A stretch of 64,000 nucleotides of DNA. Origin: Polytrichum commune (Eukaryota; Streptophyta; Polytrichopsida; Polytrichales; Polytrichaceae). Location of the stretch: positions 17,546,001 to 17,610,000 of the forward strand of contig OX485804.1 in assembly GCA_950295325.1 (NCBI GenBank), given 5' to 3'. The notes beneath the pieces were generated by a model. It was given only the letters and a program-made list of their open reading frames with translations. It did no database searches and was not told where the DNA came from. Below, one piece after another: positions 11,248 through 22,262 of the stretch. The first letter of the stretch is position 1, and each line of letters opens with the position of its first letter. The position numbers and the translations under genes were made by a program.

Positions 11248-12602
11248 AACCAAATCTCATGTGCCATGGAGGGTGAGAAGCCATTTAACCCATAAAGGTC
11301 CAAGTCTATTATTGGAATGGACATATCCATCTCGAGATGAGTATGGACTTTGTTTGTGCACTTTAAGTTTACATGTGGGGCCGGAAGTTTGTTGGACAAG
11401 GTTGCACACCATGACATGATAGGTAGTTGGAGGGACTACAATGAGAACAATAAAGTGCTACCATGAGTTTTATAAACTCCTTGTTTTTGTAATGTTTCAA
11501 CTTAAGTTCAAAGTTGGCATTCATGTTCATTATGAGAGACATTCATCATCTCGTCAATGAACTTTGACCACCTTTAGAACAATCATACAGAATTCAAATC
11601 CTCACATCTATCTATCCATCTATCTATCATACCAATTTTATTTACATCATTCGTTCTCATCCATCCAATCATCCTAATTTAGAAGAAGAAAAATATAATA
11701 TTTACAAGCTACCCCAACTTCAACTTTGCTATCTTTGAATCTTCTCATATTTTGTTGAAACAAAGAGATTCGTCCTCCTATATCTTCCTAATGGAATTGT
11801 ATTCTGCATACAAAAAATAAATCATAGAATATGTTAATGATAATGGGTTGAATTTTCCTCAACATCAAGGGTAGTATGAAAGTTCCAAATTCATTGGAAT
11901 GCACCTTTGGCAATTAAATGTTAAGATACTCCATTTTGCCATTCTCCAATGAGGTTTTGATGATTGCATTTTGCAGCACAAGATTAGCTAGATGTGACTT
12001 AATTTTTAATTTCTTATTTTTTTGTTTACGTATTACATATAGATAAAGTTGTATATGTATCTATGATTGGTGACACGGGATTGAGTAGCTTCTTTTTTAG
12101 TTGTTGACAAACATGCATGTTGGTTCTATGTGAAGCTGAAACTAAATCTAATGTCACCTCGTTACCATAGAGGGCTCCCTATTTCATCTTCACATGTGCA
12201 AGAATGTAGTTTCCATGTCGGATACAATTGGGTTGTGGCAAATGTGAACATGACATGTGACAAATTTTGAGGGAGAAGTAATTATTTTGCATCAAAATAG
12301 AGAGGCTCTACATTATTCCAATGTTTTCCACCATGCACATAAAAAAGAACCTATGAAGGGATCCATGCTATATATGTATGGTTCGAAGGGCCTTTCTCAT
12401 GTAAATGAGAGGAGTGAGTTAGTGAGTTAGTGAGAAGAATGAGAAGAATACACATACCTTGATGTGTGTTTCTTTGAGTTTGTGAACACATATAAAGAAT
12501 ATTCGGTATTGGTCCATTCATCGGTCCTTTCCGAGCTACGACCCACATTTTCAATGAAATTAGTGTGGGCTGACCTAATAGGTATTAAGCAACGCATATT
12601 AT
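11248..12602. other. Non-coding stretch, no gene recognised
   Basis: It contains a short TCTATCTATCCATCTATCTA microsatellite near 11608 and otherwise AT-rich sequence. Open frames are short and overlap on both strands. I could not pair any element ends here. Confidence 0.4.
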
Positions 12603-13006
12603 TTACTACACTATTTATTGTATTAGTGTCAACAATTCTATTTTGCCTTGCTCAATATTGATTTGTAAAACCACCCGTGTAGTGTCACCAACACTAAATG
12701 TAAATTTGACGTTCTTTGTCATTCCGTGTAAACATTATGGGCATTCTAGGTTTACGACGTTGCAATTACTGTCACTTACGAAGTGACTTTTCATTCGAAT
12801 TCCAACTATCCATAACAATATTTGATTATGAAGATGTTAGGATGCAAAATACAACAGACTTCAAACGAATAGTTGGCATGGGTTCCATCCAAATTTCAAT
12901 CATTCATGACAATATTTGTAGACTTGTTCATAAGCAACGTGATGAGAAAACTGACCTTAGTAACATAAAATGCCATAAGATACTAAATACAATATTTGGT
13001 GTAGCG
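12603..13006. mobile_element. Subfamily A MITE
   Basis: The left end TTACTACACTATTTATTGTA continues TTAGTGTCAACAATTCTA. The right end has a GATACTAAATACAATATTTG block, then GTGTAGCG. The interior shares GTGTAGTGTCACCAACACTA, TGCAATTACTGTCACTTACG and the TCCAAATTTCAATCATTCAT block with sister copies. It lies about 95 bp before another copy of the same family. Confidence 0.7.
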
Positions 13007-13101
13007 TTAATAATCTTCACACCATGAGAAATATGTGATATACAGTATAGAAGATGTCTTCAAGCTTTGGACATATTATAATGCACATACCGAATGAAAA
13101 A

Positions 13102-13474
13102 CACTGCACTAAATATGATATTTAGTGTCACCAATTCTAATTGTCTTGGTCACTACTAATTGTAAACTGTGGTATATTGCCACCAACACTAAAGATCAAG
13201 CCAACGTAATTTTCCATTCCTTGTAATTTTCTGGTGGGATTATAGATTTACAGTGTTGCAAATACTGTCACTTACCGAAAATAAAATCTCGTCCAAATTT
13301 CAATCATCCATGACAATGTTTCATCACATGTAGGATTTTTGGCCAATGGATGAACTCATCCATCCTCCATCACATTGTTTGTTCACTTATTTTTAAGAAG
13401 TATCATTAGAAAAGTTACCATAGTGTCATTAAATACCTTATGACACTAATAATTACCATCATATTTAGTGTACT
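13102..13474. mobile_element. Subfamily A MITE
   Basis: The left end CACTGCACTAAATATGATAT continues TTAGTGTCACCAATTCTAAT. The right end is ATCATATTTAGTGTACTT. It is the closest match to the 5652-6040 element (shared ATTCTAATTGTCTTGGTC-like start and the AATTTCAATCATCCATGACA block). Confidence 0.75.
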
Positions 13475-13904
13475 TCCTCCCCCTTGAGCAAGTGCACGGA
13501 TCGATATGGCAAGTTATTTGATGCCTCTTGGGCTTCGAACACACAACATAGTCCTAACCAACTACATTTCGTACCAACTACCCACCCCATTGTACGAAAT
13601 AGGGGTACCCTAAAAGCGACCTGTGTTGCTTTAAAAATGTTCGAGGTTAAATCCCCTTTGTCGGTTCACGAAGCCACACTAATTTCCGTATTCAACACGT
13701 GTCAAAGGAACTAACCATGTGCAAGTTTTCATCCTCTAAGGTACAAAGTGCATGCACTATTTGCACCCTTTAGTTGAAGTAATGTGCATTTTGTGTCACA
13801 ATTAGGCAGTCACTCACACACACACACACATGAATCAAAATAAGGAAACTTGGTCTTGGGTACATGTATGACAACCCACACTAATTACAAGGTGACCACA
13901 TTAA

Positions 13905-14278
13905 GGGCCGGTTTACACTACGGTGGAGAAGGCCTCCGGTCGGTCAAGAATGCTTGGCCAAGACATGGTTATATGAGGCAAATGGTGGATGTGCCGGAGA
14001 AGAATTAAAGGCAATAAAATATTTTTATGGAGTTGGGCTTCTCCGGCCTCTTGAGGCCGGACAAGAAACTCCTCCTCCGGAGAAGCCCAACTCCAAAAAG
14101 TGCCGCCATGTAGGCGGCCATGTCATTTTATCATCCATGAGAAAAGTTCACCACCATTGTTTTCTTCACCTAGTGTAAACACCCACCGGTCAAGAGTTGC
14201 ATTTTCGACCAATCAGAATTGAGAAATGCCCTTTTTTTCATGATCGGTGGACTTCTCCACTGTAGTGTAAACCGGCCC
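13905..14278. mobile_element. PIF/Harbinger (Tourist-like) MITE with TAA duplication
   Basis: The left end GGGCCGGTTTACACTACGGT continues GGAGAAG. The right end is its inverse, ACTGTAGTGTAAACCGGCCC, ending at 14278. It is flanked by TAA at 13902-13904 and 14279-14281, the TWA target of PIF/Harbinger elements. Inside, CCTCCGG and GCCGGACAAG words are inverted around 14060, giving a foldback core. The open frame at 13954-14178 is not considered a gene. Confidence 0.85.
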
Positions 14279-15414
14279 TAAGTGACAGTTAGCACGGTTG
14301 ATGCGTTGAGAAAAAAAATAGCAGGGTTTTGTTGTTACTTTGCATATACAAGTCGTACGATCCATGTGGGTGTGTGAGTACTTGGAATAATGTGGCCCAC
14401 ACTAATAAACGCATTTTTTTGGCATTATGTACTTCATTGTTGTTTTCTAGTACATTTATGTAGTGTACATCCATGCACTTTTATATTAAGGGTTGTATTA
14501 TACTGCACACAAAAGCCAACCATCTCCATTTGGGTGGAGGCAAAGGACGATTAAATTCCACATCGCATTATATTGGACGTTAGTTGTTGTCTATTGAAAT
14601 TTAGACTTATTCCAACAACACTTTTGCATTGCATCCAAGACTTTGACCACCGGTTTAGGGGTACGACCATTTGCAACTGGGGCCGGTTGGGATGAAAAAG
14701 GCATCGGATGGGCCTTTTTTACATCCATCCAAACCAATGTCGGCCTGCACAACCTAGTCATACACCGAGGTTGACCTCGGTGGGCCAATGGTCGGGGAAA
14801 ACCGACGGCTAGTTCATTATCAGCCGATGGATTTCCCCTCATGGCCGGTCCAAATTTCCAACCATCGGATGGCAATCCGACTGTAATTTCAATCCTCCGG
14901 CAATTAGCCGATGGACCAGAAAGTGTCCCGGAAATGTAGCCGATTCTTCTTGTGAGTTACTGGATTTCAGCCGGAATAAGTATTCAAATATCGGCCGATA
15001 CCCGGGAAATGGTAACCGATACCCTCCGGGTCATGAGCATGGGTATCTGAGTGCAGGCATGTATCGATGGATGCAGGTCAGGGCTTTGAAGATGAACGAC
15101 AACTTGCTCTAAGGCGGCGCCTCCATCCTCTGCTGCTCCGCAGCGTGCTCCGCCTCCATCCTCCGCAATCTGCACAGTGCTCCGCGCCTCCGCCTTTGTC
15201 CTTCGCCATAGTGCTCCAACTGCTCCCTAGCTTCTGACCTTCACATTTTGCTCGTCCTATTTAGCGCGAAGAGCGGACTCCCTGCACAACCTTTTGCTCA
15301 CAAAAGTGCATCGGAGTATCATATCTGTTCACTCGTTCACCTGCTCGCATCGCGTTGGATCTCGTCACTTGCTCCTCGTCGTGCTGCATATGGACATCAA
15401 TTTCTTGGTCTCCA

Positions 15415-15663
15415 TCTTTGAAAGTGAAGTATTCTAACCTTCTTATTCTTGCTGAGATTTCTAAGTGCCAACGTGTGAGTACTACAACATGTGAAAAGGC
15501 GTATTCTGTTCAAAATACTATTAAACAAAAACTTCGTAATCGAATGTCTACATCTAACTTAGAAAGTATGATGCGTGTTGCTATAGAAGGCCCAAACAAT
15601 GATTTTGATGACATTCTAACAAGTGCTCTAGATCTTTGGAAGGATGTTGCTAAGTTTCGCTAA
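15415..15663 (+). pseudogene. hAT-family C-terminal dimerisation domain fragment
   Basis: The frame reads SLKVKYSNLLILAEISKCQ, then VSTTTCEKAYSVQNTIKQKL, RNRMSTSNLESMMRVAIEGP and FDDILTSALDLWKDVAKFR, then a stop. This matches the C-terminal block of hAT/ZNF862-type proteins (LAEIxKCQxVSTATCERAFSxQNxIK, KLRNRL, LxxxMRIAxEGP). Only this last portion is present; the zinc finger and DDE catalytic parts are absent. Sequence upstream of about 15415 is not recognisably related. Confidence 0.75.
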
Positions 15664-15802
15664 TTGTATAGCAATCCAGAGCGCTATTTGTCTGGGGCAT
15701 CTGATGATGCACTTGAGGAAGTACCCTAAACCTTAAACTTTTTGAATTATGCAACCTTTCCATGACCAATTCCAATTGCTTCTATAAAGAATTGGGGGAC
15801 CC

Positions 15803-15850
15803 TTGGCCTTCAAGCGGTGAAGGCATTGCTAGGTTCAATTCCCGCCAAGG
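15803..15850 (+). other. tRNA-like / SINE-head-like motif
   Basis: TTGGCCTTCAAGCGGTGAAGG is followed by AGGTTCAATTCCCGCC. The second resembles a pol III B box (GGTTCRANNCC) and the first an A box, with a short spacing. It does not fold into a full tRNA by eye. It may be a SINE head fragment. Confidence 0.25.
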
Positions 15851-16166
15851 ATATTAACTCTTCAAATTTAAAGTATTGAACATGCCTTTCTTTTCACTTA
15901 TTCAAGATTTTGTACTAAGAAATGATTTCTAATAACTTTTCATACATTTTTTAAACAATTAGTGCCGATATGAATTCCATTTAATCGGATATTGGCCAAT
16001 GAAAATATGAAAATATAGGCAATTGGCCGATTGATTTTACAAAAGACCGGCTCTTGCCGATGTAAATTGGAAAACATCCGACCCTTCGTAGCAACTACCG
16101 GCAATTAGCCACTAAAGCTTCAAACACTTCCCGAACTCGCGGTGGGCATGACCAAGGCACCTAGAA

Positions 16167-16179
16167 CCCCCCCCCCCCC
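16167..16179 (+). repeat. Poly(C) tract followed by GGGCC
   Basis: Thirteen C followed directly by GGGCC. The same arrangement occurs at 47983-47999. Confidence 0.9.
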
Positions 16180-16695
16180 GGGCCAAATGGGGCATGCGAC
16201 ATAATTGGGTGTTTCTGGGGGGTATCATGTACGAGAGCCTTATTTGAGTGCACCTTATTATTATTATTATTAAAAAAATGTCATTTTTTGAGTCAATTCT
16301 ATTGACCCCATTGGTTATTTGTACGTATAACATTATTGAGCAGCTCGCATTTGTTCATGTGGATTTTGAGAATATAACCATGGGACGTCGCAACTAGTGA
16401 GGATTCAATGTGAATCTGCAGTGGTTGTCGCAACCCTTGCCAACTTTACTTAACTTATCTTGACCGGTACCCAACTCTAGCAAGTGCCATGAGTGCTAAC
16501 TTGCACATCCCAGGCACATTCATGATTAGCTCCCCATATAGCGGACCTCCAAGCTCATGGCTTGGTCACCAAACCCTCTTACACATACATTCGGGACTCT
16601 CCCCTTAGTAGATAGCCAATGGTTAGATGTAGACTTCCATTCATGAAAGTTCATTCTTAAGTTCATCATCATGTTGCCAAAGCAACACTACAACA

Positions 16696-16728
16696 ACCCA
16701 AAGCATAGTTGCCAAATATGCTTTGGGT
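16696..16728. repeat. Perfect 12-bp hairpin
   Basis: ACCCAAAGCATA (16696-16707) pairs exactly with TATGCTTTGGGT (16717-16728) across a 9-base loop. No promoter or run of T is attached, so a role is not inferred. Confidence 0.8.
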
Positions 16729-16967
16729 GGGGTCTGTCAGCAAAGCCGCCTCCTCCATATAAGCCTCTAAGACTTTGGGCAGGGCCCCTACCTAGTGTTG
16801 CATTTTTTATTCTAGAGGTTGGAGGTGGCATTATAAAATACGTTAAAAAAATTCAAAACATTGTATTATTTTAATATTGAAAATCATTGTTGGAAACATT
16901 CCCTCTTCCAAGATCACTTCTTCGCCTTGGCAGTCCCGGGTGCCACTCCCATGTCACTGTTGTCCTA

Positions 16968-16991
16968 GGGCATTGTCCCAGGACAATGCCC
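16968..16991. repeat. Perfect 11-bp inverted repeat
   Basis: GGGCATTGTCC and GGACAATGCCC are separated by two bases. It lies in a relatively GC-rich, unassigned stretch (16880-17290) with overlapping short frames in three registers and no recognised product. Confidence 0.85.
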
Positions 16992-17456
16992 CACTCAAAT
17001 TGCCATGTCTCCCAGTTCACATCTCCAATTGAGATGTTCTTGAGCATTCTAGAATATGGACGCTATAAGCTACTCATAACTCATGGCCTTGCCCTCGTGA
17101 CTCCTAGTCTCTGTGAGTGGGAGGTGTTCTCAACGCATGGGGCCCTCACCCACACTAGGATCACTTGGGCCCTCTCACCAATGGCGCCACAAGTCCCGGG
17201 TGTCACTCCGGGGTCCCCCTTGTGCCCATGGTGTTGCAGGCACTCCTCATGGAGAGGTGTGTGACACTAGTTGCAACATCCCATGGTTATATTCTCAGAA
17301 CCCACACGAATGAACGTGAACCACTTAATTATGTTATGTGTTGTTGGATACATAAAGTTATAACATAATACTATGTTTGTAAGAACAAATATTTTATGGT
17401 ATGACATTTTGGTTGTACCAAATTATGTGTGCTTGGATCCAACAACCCTACGTATG

Positions 17457-17692
17457 AACCTTATGGCGGGACACTTGTGTCTCATAATATACCGGTTAAA
17501 CCCTAAAGCCCATGTCGAAGTAAAAAATGGTTAGTTGAAGGCGATCAAAGCAACATTGAGATTATCTCGATGTCATGTACACACTTTGATGTTTTGAAGT
17601 TGGTTTTCATATTTGATCACTTCCAATCACAAAACCAATCATTAACGAGACTCCGATTTATTTGGGACTCCGGTGCCCCGCCATAAGGTTGT
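17457..17692. mobile_element. Possible small TIR element
   Basis: AACCTTATGGCGGGACACTT near 17457 is an inverted match of AGTCCCGGTGCC-like sequence ending GGTGCCCCGCCATAAGGTTG near 17692. The left arm reads CTTGTGTCTCATAAT where the inverse of the right arm reads CCGGAGTCCCAAATA, so the inner part is diverged. The 236-bp span has no coding content. Confidence 0.5.
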
Positions 17693-19710
17693 TGTAACAA
17701 ATACTTTGTCTCTGAATGTGAACCCAAGATTTGTTTCGCTTGTGACTACACTGGTTATCCCAATTAGTGAGGGAGGGCTAATAGTGTGTATGGAAAATTA
17801 GTGAAGGTGATACTAAATTTATTTATGCTAGATTTAGTGGCACCAAAAGATCTAGGAAGCATTGTTCATCTTGGCACTATTCACTCAAAATACTATTCAT
17901 GGCAACATTATTTATTGGAAGTTTCAACACATTCCATATTAACACTATTCGATGACAATCATGTGTTTGCATATAAATTATTTTCCAATCATATTTAGTA
18001 TCACTCAATATAAATTCGAGCCCTCGCTAATTTTGAGACTTGGAAAAATAGTGCATATTTTGGGAATTGGTATTGGACGCAATATTTGGGATAATAAGTG
18101 TACCAACACACCATTGTCGTTTGGAATTGGGTATGTAGAAAAATGGTACAAAACCCCACACCCTGAGCCCTCCTACAACATGCACATAAAGACCCATCTC
18201 CGAACCAATATAAGAAACACCAACACAAAGCTAGAGCTTGAAACCCTAAAATGAACACTAGTTGGGTTCCTTGTTTTGGGTTGATGAAGGGTGATAAAGA
18301 AATTTCATCCAAGTTCAAGTAGACCATAAATTTGATCCTTCATTGAATAAAATATCTTGAACCCTTTCTTGGTATGTTATGTTTTTACCTATTACCCACA
18401 TAATAATAGGTGTTAAGTTCATGCCGGTGCTGTTTATACAACCGTCTAAGAAATTTTTAAAAAAATCACTAAGGGACCCTATGTTAATTGTACATGTTTT
18501 CTACCATTTTCCTCAAAGGAATTAATTGGACCTTGTGTTACAACCCACCGAGTTTCCTTACTTTGGAAGTGCCCACCCCAAGGCAAGGACGGTGAATATG
18601 AGTTTTATATCGGGCCCTTAGAATACGAGTTTTAAGATAAGTCACAAGTCCACACATGACAAACATGTTTGCAAATTGAACCCAAATCAATGAAAATCCT
18701 TTTGATGTTTTTTACTTTGAGAATGCATATATGAAGCTCGTGGACTAAAATAGATAGCTTAATCACATGGATGTTATCGACAATCAAGTTTCGTTCATAA
18801 ATGTTTTAGAATCCAAGCATCCAAATTAGGGGCACTGTACATTAAAGTTTAATTTGTTGAGTACTATGTGCAAGGAATTTCCACTTGATTTGAAAATTTG
18901 CATGACACTCAAACACAACATATTCTAAACATCTATTATTGGAATTTTTATAGTTGAACATGTGTTGGTGGGTGTAAATCCATGTAGAAGGTGCGCAGTT
19001 GCGGCACCATTGCCTCAAATTATAAAGCACCTCAAAAAATCACAAAATAATGGTCTCAAGAATTGTGAGTTGATTTTAGTAGGTATGTGCCCCTCTTTTG
19101 AATGAGGGTAACACACTGTCATTTGGTGATGATTTGAATGGAGATTCTATCAAAAAACCAACCTTATTTAATATATAGATTGTTGCCCCTTAAGACCACT
19201 GTTGACATTCCTATTATAATCTCCCATATACTAAAACTTCGATGTTTAGAGTTTGCATTGTGAGTAATCACCTCTAACTTGCAAACATCTATACGGTTGG
19301 ATTTGTCATGAAGGTTTAGATCTTCATCTACGGTTGCTGAAATTAAGGCCACATTTGTTTGGTAGATTTGAGGGAAATTGGGCGTGGGAAAGTTAACACT
19401 TATTGTGTAAGATAACCCACTTGAGTAGGATGATAATGAAACAACATTCCGATGAGAGCCCCATTGCGTATTTCTTTGGAGCGTCTCCATTGTTGTCACT
19501 ACATCTCCTTCCAACACTATTGTAGAAGGAGGCGGAGGGATAATGATGATCACCACATCCCATCATATGCCTCTTTACATCAATCAACATAAATCTAGAG
19601 GCACCAAAATTAACAGGGGACTCTATTTTGTTGCAACAATATAGTGGCTCCTTTACTCTATTCAAACTTCTACACTAGTTAACACACATGCATGAAATTG
19701 AACGGAAAGA
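17693..19710. other. Non-coding stretch, possible decayed MITE
   Basis: TTAGTGAAGGTGATACTAAA near 17799 and CATATTTAGTATCACTCAA near 17990 resemble the CACTACACTAAATA termini, so a decayed copy may span about 17770-18010. Nothing else is recognised. Open frames around 18001-18327 and 19164-19665 overlap on opposite strands or in two registers and are not supported. Confidence 0.3.
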
Positions 19711-19935
19711 GGAAATTATTGTATATGAACGTATCTCTTATTCATCTAACATGAAAACCCTTAAACAATATGTACCCTGAAGGTTATTACTTTGAATTGA
19801 TTTGACACTGGAATTAGCTTTCAAGACCTTGAATTAGTGTAGTCCAAGTCATTTGAGATAAATCGGCCATGAACCTATAAGGGATCAAGTTTCTATGTTG
19901 GATGGATGAGAGATACACTACTATGTGATAATTCC
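19711..19935. mobile_element. Family E MITE
   Basis: The left end GGAAATTATTGTATATGAAC continues GTATCTCTTATTCATCTAACA. The right end is GTTGGATGGATGAGAGATAC followed by ATGTGATAATTCC. The interior TTGATTTGACACTGGAATTAG and AGTCATTTGAGATAAAT match the copy at 9303-9520. Confidence 0.7.
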
Positions 19936-20559
19936 CTCCCTCCAAAATGAAGAATGGACTCTAATTTCTTGGAAAAAATATAGAGCTATGTGTAAAGTCA
20001 CTTACATATCGACTGGTTTGGCTAATCAACGAAGAGACACACTACATATTGAGTATGGTCCCTCTTTGAGAGACCTTACTATTAGGGTAGGATTCCGGTG
20101 TATTGTGTTAGACCCTAAACGTGAACTTGGGGATGAAACCCAAGCTGCTATGATTTTTTAACGATGGATTTTTGCATCCCAATTTGGGAGCCAACCTAGG
20201 ATGGACTTTACGTTTTCTCTCCTAAACCCATGTTCTATCACTTTCATCCTTAGAAAACAAGGGACCCTTTTCATATAACTCTAATGTAGTGGCTACTCTA
20301 ATGTGGTCAAACCTTTTATCAATGTTGTTGTAGTAAGTGTTCTCTTGATAACATTTCATGTTTTCTATTTAACTTTGCATGGTTACTTAATTGATATTTA
20401 CATATGCACATTTATCATTTGTCTAACACAATTTGGGACTATAATATTATGGATATTTTAATTTAAGGCCTCTCCATGTAGTATTGTACAAGCTCCTCTA
20501 CTACTATTCCAGAGGATAAATTGAAGGGAGATGTAATGACAGTGTTGGGGATGCCCTCA

Positions 20560-20823
20560 AATAAATAAATAAATAAGCAATGTTGGGCAATCTGACGTGA
20601 ATTTGAGCCCATTAGCCCTACTATGCTTAAGAATCCTCTTGGTGCAAGGTAGGGTTTATTGCCTACCCTGCGGTGGGTAGGCTCGTGGCTTCCTACGTAC
20701 CTATCTAGTTTTTTTCATCAAGTAGAGAGAAGAATTCAAAGCGGGAATCGAACCGCTGACCACTCCATTCAGAAATGGGTACCTCTCCACTATCTCCCGG
20801 TAGTTTAGGGTCATCTCGGACCA
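20560..20823 (-). mobile_element. tRNA-derived SINE with 12-bp target duplication
   Basis: Read on the minus strand, the element starts near 20823. It has an A-box-like GATAGTGGAGAGG (20782-20794) and a B box GGTTCGATTCC (20744-20754). It ends in a TTATTTATTTATTTATTT tail (about 20559-20577). GGGATGCCCTCA flanks it exactly at 20548-20559 and 20824-20835. Pol III boxes, simple-repeat tail and long direct duplication together define a SINE. The body after the tRNA-like head is about 170 bp of unrelated sequence. Confidence 0.85.
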
Positions 20824-21182
20824 GGGATGCCCTCACACACTACACTTGAAGGCATGTAACCATAACAATTTCAATTTTCCATGTTACAACCTTCACATAA
20901 ATTTCAAGATTGGGAAACAATTGTCACATATGAATGTACCTCTCATCCACTCGACATAAAAAGTTTACCTCCTACGAGTTTGTGGCTAATCCATCTCAAA
21001 TGACTTGTAGAAACTAACTCAAGATCTTTGAAGTTAATTCCGATGTCAAATCAACTACAAAAGGTAACCCTTGGACTGCATATTTCATGGCTTTTTATGT
21101 TGGATGAGTGAGAGGTACACTCGTATGCGATGATTTCACTTTCATGGTTACAGCCCTTGGGCATAGTGTAGATCTTGTGGCC
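20824..21182. mobile_element. Family D MITE carrying a nested family E MITE
   Basis: The left part CACACACTACACTTGAAGGC and the right part GTTACAGCCCTTGGGCATAG followed by TGTAGATCTTGTGGCC match the ends of the family D elements at 24273 and 63295. A family E element (20912-21139) splits it. The SINE at 20560-20823 inserted at or next to its left end. Confidence 0.6.
20912..21139. mobile_element. Family E MITE nested in a family D MITE
   Basis: The left end GGGAAACAATTGTCACATAT continues GAATGTACCTCTCATCCACTC. The right end is GTTGGATGAGTGAGAGGTAC followed by ACTCGTATGCGATGATTTC. It is in reverse orientation relative to 19711-19935 (interior GATGTCAAATCAACT). Confidence 0.7.
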
Positions 21183-21360
21183 TTTACACTATGTAGTTGA
21201 TATTGATATTGCAAAAACAATAAGGAGCTTAGCTGCGAGCCGTAGCGGCTCCGTTCCGTAACAGCGCTTTTTCGACTCCTCAATTTATCCTTGCAGCTAC
21301 AAATTACTGCCAATGTGCACTGCTAGTAGATGACTTATCGGATGAGTCATCTTCATGCTA

Positions 21361-22077
21361 CGCTGAAAATTAAAACTCTGTTGGATCGTCTCCGGAGCCT
21401 TTGATCGATTGGAAGTCGAATTAGGGTTATGTTGCTTCAACACGTACTACTCTGTTTCGTGGTATGAGTTTGTCTCTCGTGGAATTCATTTTTTAGCAAT
21501 GCACATTGGGGATTCCTCTCTTACTCGAATCGTCATGACACATTTGGAAATTTTAATCTGTTGGGTGTTCTCTGGAGCCTCTGATCAATTGGACGTCAAT
21601 TTAGGGTTCTTTTGCTATGACAAGTACCACTCTGTCTTGTGGTATGAATTTGTCTCTCGTGGAATTCATTTATAAGCAATGTGCATTAGGGATTCCCCTC
21701 TTACTCGAATATCCATGAATCGTTGGAAATCTACATCTGTCGGGTGGTCTGTGGAGCCTCTGATCAATTGGAACTCGATTTAGGGTTATGTTGCTCCAAC
21801 AAGTGCTCCTCTGTCTCATTGTATGAATTTGTCTCTCTTGGATTCATTCCTAAGCAATGTGTATGACAGATTCCCCTCTTATTCGAATCTTCATGATACG
21901 TTGGAAATCTAAAACTGTTGGATGGTCTCTGGAGCCTCTGATCAATTGGAAGTCGCTTTAGGGTTATGTTGCTTCAACAAGTACTGTTCTGTCTCATGGT
22001 ATGAATTTCCTCTCTCGTGGAATTCATTTGTAAGCAACGAGCACTACAGATTCCTCTCCTACTTTAGGGATGCAATT
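21361..22077 (+). repeat. Four-unit tandem array, ~179 bp period, upstream of MIP
   Basis: The marker GGAGCCT recurs at 21394, 21574, 21753 and 21931, so the period is 178-180 bp. Each unit continues with a GATCAATTGGAAGTC-like stretch, then TTAGGGTT (21421, 21601, 21780, 21958), then a GTATGAATTTGTCTCTCG-like stretch and AAGCAATG-like sequence. Units have clearly diverged by substitutions. TTAGGGTT is the complement of the plant telo-box core (AACCCTAA), often found in promoters and 5' leaders of housekeeping genes. The array ends about 185 bp before the MIP start codon, so it lies in the promoter or 5' leader. Short open frames here (21409-21675, 21922-22248) merely follow the near-multiple-of-three period and are not supported as genes. 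Confidence 0.85.
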
Positions 22078-22262
22078 TTTGTTAATGTAAAGATGATTTG
22101 TGTAATGCGCATCCACGGTGTTTTGTATGTTCGTATGTATGTGATTTATTCTTCTGGTATGTGTATGAATGGTAGGTTGACACCAACCTTCAAACAGGAT
22201 GTTGCGTTTATTCCACAGAGATTGCATTTAATTTGTAACTCAAAGTGAAGATTCAAGGAACC

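Larger units (their letters stand above)
14770..16115 (+). mobile_element. hAT transposon remnant with GCCGAT subterminal repeats
   Basis: A fragment of an hAT C-terminal dimerisation domain lies at about 15415-15663. On both sides GCCGAT recurs: 14823, 14907, 14939 and 14994 on the left, and 15964, 16026 and 16056 on the right. CCGGCAATTAGCC occurs at both 14898 and 16098. Clustered short subterminal motifs are usual in hAT elements. Exact ends and an 8-bp duplication were not found, so the boundaries are approximate. The body is too short for a full transposase. Confidence 0.55.

Noticed and set aside
20740-20823. Functional tRNA gene on the minus strand
   Set aside because: Pol III boxes are present, but the arms do not form a full cloverleaf by eye, and the flanking 12-bp duplication and TTTA tail identify a SINE.
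21409-22248. Open frames across the tandem array as a repeat protein
   Set aside because: Openness follows from a period close to a multiple of three. Units are interrupted by stops and shift register at the 179- and 178-bp spacings.
22245-22262. Upstream GTG as the MIP start
   Set aside because: A plant nuclear gene normally starts at ATG; the first in-frame ATG is at 22263 and begins a plausible transit peptide.
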